DNA of 35,779 bases, taken from the NCBI GenBank assembly GCA_900316975.1, contig ONFA01000044.1, forward strand, positions 1-35,779, written 5' to 3'. Shown here piece after piece: positions 32,939-35,779 of this stretch; position 1 is the first letter of the stretch, and every line of letters starts with the position of its first letter. The notes below the pieces were generated by a model. That model was given only the letters and a program-made list of their open reading frames with translations. It was not told the DNA's origin and did no database searches. Made by a program: the position numbers and the translations under genes. This DNA comes from an uncultured Prevotellaceae bacterium. GTDB lineage: Bacteria > Bacteroidota > Bacteroidia > Bacteroidales > Bacteroidaceae.

Positions 32939-33050
32939 GGATTTCCAATTATTCAGACTTATTCAGCCCTTATCATGAATTATAAAGGAATGAAAGCTAT
33001 CAGTATCAAATAAGTAAAGACATTTGCAACCAAATTAAATTATAAAGACT

Positions 33051-34187
33051 ATGCAGTATTGTAAGACAGTAACACTTAGGACACGCCCCATAAAAAATGG
33101 GATGCTGTCATTCTATCTGGATTACTATCCAGGCTATCGGGACATCGTTACGATGAAAACCACTCGCCACGAATCGTTAGGAATCTACATCTATGCAGAC
33201 CCTCAGAACAAACGAGAAAAGGAGTTCAACGAGATCATGACTGAAAAGGCTGAAGCCATTCGATGCCGTAGGTTTGAGAGCGTTGTCAACGAAAGGTACG
33301 ACTTCTTTGACAAATCTAAGATGCATGGTGATTTCCTTGATTATTTCAACAGAGTACTTCAGGGGAAAGATCCTAAATGGAAGTTTGTTTATGAACACTT
33401 CAAGTATTTTGTCGGTGGCAAATGTCGATGCGAAGAGGTGGACATCGACCTTTGCAACAACTTCCGTAAATACCTTCTAACCGCCAAGAATCTAAGAAAC
33501 GGAAAACCTATGTTCATTAACTCTGTTGCTGGATATTGGTCAACCTTCAGAGGATTTATCAATATTGCATACAGGGACAAAATGATTCGTACCAATCCGA
33601 ACGACTTCCTCGAAAAAATTCCAACAGTCCCTGTTAATAAGGAAAGTCTGACATTGGCCGAGCTTCAAAAACTCTACAAAACTCCATGCGAAATAGATGT
33701 CCTTAAAAGAGCCTCTATTTTTGCTTGTCTAACAGGAATGCGTCGAAGTGATATTATAAACCTAACCTGGGGGAATATCAAATCTTATTCAGATGGTGGT
33801 AAATATGTGGAATTTTACGCTCAAAAGACAAAGGCGCGAAATATCATCCCTATCAGCGAGGAAGCATACAAACTGATTTCTCAGAACAGAAAAAGTATCA
33901 ACGGCAAGGTATTTGAGGGGTTCGAGATTATCATGGCACAAAAGCCCCTAAAAGCCTGGCTAAGAAAAGCGGGTATCAAGAAACGCATCACATTCCACTC
34001 TTTCCGGCACACATTCGCCTCATTGCAAGTTGAACTTGGAACAGATCTCTATACTGTCATGCAGCTGTTGGCTCATAAGAGTGTGACAACGACACAAATA
34101 TATGCTTGTCATGCCGACCCGAAAAGGAGAGAAACGGCAACAAGAATCTCATCTAAGGTACTTGGCAAAGAGAAGAAAGCCAAATAA
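33051..34187 (+). CDS. tyrosine recombinase (integrase)
   Basis: This 378-residue site-specific recombinase of the phage-integrase family has an N-terminal arm-binding part (1-~100), a SAM-like core-binding domain (HGDFLDYFNRVL to DFLEKIP, ~107-200) and the catalytic domain. The conserved residues are all visible: Arg in CLTGMRRSDI (~230), Lys in AQKTKARNIIPI (~260), the His-x-x-Arg box in FHSFRHTFAS (~318-321), His in LLAHKSVTTTQIY (~343) and the nucleophilic Tyr at its end (~350). The enzyme should be active and would integrate and excise this element. It stands 112 bp after the multi-HTH gene on the same strand. Confidence 0.95.
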   Translation: MQYCKTVTLRTRPIKNGMLSFYLDYYPGYRDIVTMKTTRHESLGIYIYADPQNKREKEFNEIMTEKAEAIRCRRFESVVNERYDFFDKSKMHGDFLDYFNRVLQGKDPKWKFVYEHFKYFVGGKCRCEEVDIDLCNNFRKYLLTAKNLRNGKPMFINSVAGYWSTFRGFINIAYRDKMIRTNPNDFLEKIPTVPVNKESLTLAELQKLYKTPCEIDVLKRASIFACLTGMRRSDIINLTWGNIKSYSDGGKYVEFYAQKTKARNIIPISEEAYKLISQNRKSINGKVFEGFEIIMAQKPLKAWLRKAGIKKRITFHSFRHTFASLQVELGTDLYTVMQLLAHKSVTTTQIYACHADPKRRETATRISSKVLGKEKKAK

Positions 34188-34205
34188 TGCTCTATATATT
34201 GAGCA
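34188..34205 (+). terminator. weak hairpin after the integrase gene
   Basis: TGCTC (34188-34192) can pair with GAGCA (34201-34205) right after the integrase stop, but no T run follows. It may be a weak terminator or an mRNA-end structure. Confidence 0.25.
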
Positions 34206-34302
34206 AACAAACAATTATTGCAACAAATCCTGCCAGCATGAATGAGCTAAGACAAGAAATATATTAAAAATGCCCAAAATATCGTAGTATAAAGAGATTA
34301 TC

Positions 34303-34334
34303 TTTCAGTAATTCAAAAATTCTCCTTAACTTTG
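34303..34334 (+). promoter_or_regulatory. promoter inside the start region of the mobile-element membrane gene
   Basis: TTTC (34303-34306), a 20-bp spacer and TAACTTTG (34327-34334) followed by CA form a strong promoter. Its -7 box covers the TTG at 34332, the only standard start codon early in the frame. Confidence 0.6.
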
Positions 34335-35063
34335 CAGTCCGAAAACTCCTTTGAATGGATTGATATAAACCAGTGGCTCCAACAAACCATAAATTATAAA
34401 TGCACCTTTGAAGAGGTCACAAGAAAGTTCATTCCTATATTATTAACCATTTTAGTCCTGATTGGAATCTCTAAAATCATCATCGTTAGCTTTCAGTTGG
34501 GACAACTATCCATACCATCAGCTCGATGTAGCGGAAGGCAGGAGGTAAAACTCCTTCCGTCGTTACCCCTTGATGAGCAGCCTTGCTCAGAGCCACACAA
34601 AGATAACTTTACCTCTATAAGAATACCATCGACCAATGAAAGGATGCAGCACATACGCGACAGACATCTGCAAGAGCAGATAGCCTTACGTCAACAAATC
34701 TTGAATAGCATTCACGATTATCTTTTCCATATTCTACCACCCTATATGAAGGACGAGGATATTGAATCCCTTTTCCAAAACGTAAATCTATGGCAGTATT
34801 CCCAAGAGACTCCCCTATCACCAACCATAACGAACGGAAAACTTTCTACGTTGGACCTGCGGCATCTTGCCTGGAATGTCGGAGAGCGTCTGAAATGGGC
34901 AGGTGAAAAACGAGCACTTTTCATCAAGCAGTCTTTCCCAAACGAGTTTAGAGACTCTGACATATCTTCCATTCGCAGAAACCTCCGACAGCAAGGAGAT
35001 TGTATCATTAAGATTGATGTTCCAGATAAACACGATTATGAGTTTCACCAATTTGAGGTATAA
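34332..35063 (+). CDS. conserved mobile-element membrane protein, start uncertain
   Basis: The open frame encodes up to 243 residues: a short N-terminal part (SFEWIDINQWLQQTINY), one TM helix (~34-52, IPILLTILVLIGISKIIIV), a polar middle, and a C-terminal domain with LSTLDLRHLAWNVGERLKWAGEKRALFIKQSFP and IRRNLRQQGDCIIKIDVP. That C-terminal pattern recurs, as I remember it, in proteins encoded between integrase and excisionase genes of Bacteroidetes elements; no function is known. The TTG at 34332 lies in the predicted -7 box, and no ATG or GTG follows until well past the TM helix. Translation may therefore use a non-standard codon such as ATT at 34359, or the promoter may be decoy sequence. 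Confidence 0.65.
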   Translation: MQSENSFEWIDINQWLQQTINYKCTFEEVTRKFIPILLTILVLIGISKIIIVSFQLGQLSIPSARCSGRQEVKLLPSLPLDEQPCSEPHKDNFTSIRIPSTNERMQHIRDRHLQEQIALRQQILNSIHDYLFHILPPYMKDEDIESLFQNVNLWQYSQETPLSPTITNGKLSTLDLRHLAWNVGERLKWAGEKRALFIKQSFPNEFRDSDISSIRRNLRQQGDCIIKIDVPDKHDYEFHQFEV

Positions 35064-35129
35064 TCTCGCTTATTATGACTTATTCCAAACTTAACTCGGA
35101 ATGACGAAATACAGCGTTGAATCAGTCTG

Positions 35130-35137
35130 TTCCTTTG
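35130..35137 (+). promoter_or_regulatory. probable -7 box of the excisionase gene
   Basis: TTCCTTTG followed by CAC differs from TAnnTTTG by one base and lies 27 bp before ATG 35165. No good -33 box is present 20 bp upstream. It excludes the earlier TTG at 35117 as start. Confidence 0.4.
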
Positions 35138-35164
35138 CACTCAAATTACAAATTGTTTGAGATC

Positions 35165-35542
35165 ATGCAAGAAACATTGACATTCAATGACCTCCCAAAG
35201 GTCGTTTCCCAGGTTCTTTCCAAAGTGGAGAGGCTGGAAAGAGTACTTGACATCATCAAAGATGAAGTGTGCAAGAAGTCTTCACCATCAGCAGAACACA
35301 CGCCCATGACCATTGACGAGGCATGTGACTTCCTGAAGATGAAGAAATCCACGATGTATTACCATATTGAGCGCGACAACATTCCTGCCACCAAACGAGG
35401 AAAGAACTACATTCTTTTCAAAGACGAGCTTGTTGGCTGGCTGGAGTCTGGTCGTAAATCTCCCGTCGCATTATCGCCGGAAGAAATGAATGCTCAAAAG
35501 CTGTCATCCATCAAACGCAAACCGCGCAGGTTCGGAAATTGA
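35165..35542 (+). CDS. excisionase-family helix-turn-helix protein
   Basis: This 125-residue protein has a short N-terminal helix (LPKVVSQVLSKVERLERVLDIIKDEV, probable dimerisation coil) followed by a winged-HTH of the excisionase/MerR type (MTIDEACDFLKMKKSTMYYHIERDNIPATKRGKNYILFKDELVGWLES) and a basic tail ending KRKPRRFGN. Such proteins bend DNA to steer the recombinase toward excision, or act as small regulators. The start at 35165 is chosen because it is the first ATG after the predicted -7 box. It is the last gene seen in the element. Confidence 0.85.
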   Translation: MQETLTFNDLPKVVSQVLSKVERLERVLDIIKDEVCKKSSPSAEHTPMTIDEACDFLKMKKSTMYYHIERDNIPATKRGKNYILFKDELVGWLESGRKSPVALSPEEMNAQKLSSIKRKPRRFGN

Positions 35543-35575
35543 TGAACCAATGGTATTAGCACGTTCCTCATTCTC

Positions 35576-35730
35576 ATGACTGAACAATGCCATGTGACAG
35601 TCATCGGGAGGCTCTGTGATGTATGTACGGGAGAAGGCAAGTCTATTCAGACACACCTTCTCCTTTTCCGTACATATACCACGGAGCCTCTAATCCAATG
35701 ACATTCAAATGTCAACACAACAAATGTTGC
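35576..35730. repeat. cluster of inverted repeats, oriT- or origin-like
   Basis: Four inverted repeats lie within about 150 bp. ATGACTG/CAGTCAT is at 35576-35604. A long interrupted hairpin spans 35608-35690, with GAGGCTC/GAGCCTC, TATGTACGG/CCGTACATA and GAGAAGG/CCTTCTC as nested arms. TGACATT/AATGTCA is at 35699-35714. CAACA/TGTTG is near 35713-35729. No protein gene covers 35543-35779. Such density is typical of transfer origins, replication origins or relaxase-binding regions in mobilizable elements; which one cannot be settled without the next gene. Confidence 0.55.
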
Positions 35731-35779
35731 TTTGTCAGTCAGGATGCGTCACGGCAGTACCAATGACAACATCATTTCC

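Larger units (their letters stand above)
31066..35779 (+). mobile_element. left part of an integrative/mobilizable element
   Basis: A tyrosine recombinase, a multi-HTH protein, a conserved mobile-element membrane protein and an excisionase-like protein follow each other on one strand, after a housekeeping gene and its terminator. Codon use changes sharply from the C-rich mnmE to A/T-richer genes. The left boundary is uncertain (anywhere from 30978 to about 31170) and the right end is beyond the window. Mobilization genes are expected further right but not seen. Confidence 0.75.

Noticed and set aside
34332..35542. Possible tRNA or other structured RNA genes in the mobile element
   Set aside because: I looked for a cloverleaf or GGTTCGAATC-like T-loop next to the integrase and at the mnmE end and found none.

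Overview
The window looks like chromosomal DNA of a Bacteroidales bacterium, most likely Prevotella or a close relative. Four things point there. Promoters follow the Bacteroidetes pattern (TTTG, about 20 bp, TAnnTTTG). The gene families are typical (PorT-like barrel, LysM plus periplasmic-binding fusion, PD40-like protein, DUF5063). Shine-Dalgarno sites are weak. Palindromic repeats are scattered through the sequence. The genus is inference; no rRNA or tRNA gene is present.

Layout. (1) 1-2200 is a small accessory patch: a YoeB/Txe-type toxin-antitoxin pair on the plus strand, a 23-bp degenerate tandem array, a shared terminator, a convergent PIN-toxin/antitoxin pair, and what looks like a zeta-toxin fragment. 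(2) 2237-13717 is a tightly packed minus-strand operon of about 11.5 kb. Reading from its promoter at 13974-14005 it encodes a four-TM membrane protein, a P-loop GTPase, a coiled-coil single-TM protein, a retropepsin-like lipoprotein, a family of paralogues that share one N-terminal domain but have different C-termini (RsiV/DUF3298 twice, DUF805, L,D-transpeptidase-like plus FGE-sulfatase), and an SGNH hydrolase. This is the best candidate for an undescribed system: a GTPase-centred, envelope-anchored apparatus with interchangeable outer domains. (3) 14232-17040 holds a small acidic ORF, then DUF5063, a 3'-5' exonuclease and an RlmI-type rRNA methyltransferase. (4) 17041-17577 is a hairpin-rich gap with a well-delimited small-RNA candidate. 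(5) 17578-20806 (minus) is a three-gene envelope operon: LysM/periplasmic-binding protein, PorT-like barrel, VanW. (6) 20954-30995 (plus) is a housekeeping run: lipoprotein, uvrA, mutS2, PD40-like protein, nucleoside phosphorylase, mnmE. (7) 31066-35779 is the left part of an integrative element next to the 3' end of mnmE: an eight-module helix-turn-helix protein, a tyrosine recombinase, a conserved mobile-element membrane protein, an excisionase-like protein and an inverted-repeat cluster.

The other standout is a roughly 111-bp palindromic element inserted in the same reading frame in both uvrA and mutS2, with a second element type further down mutS2. These resemble the in-frame palindromic elements known from Rickettsia. 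An unusually regular AGTACT palindrome lies after the PD40-like gene, and helically phased 10-bp repeats precede the eight-module DNA-binding gene.
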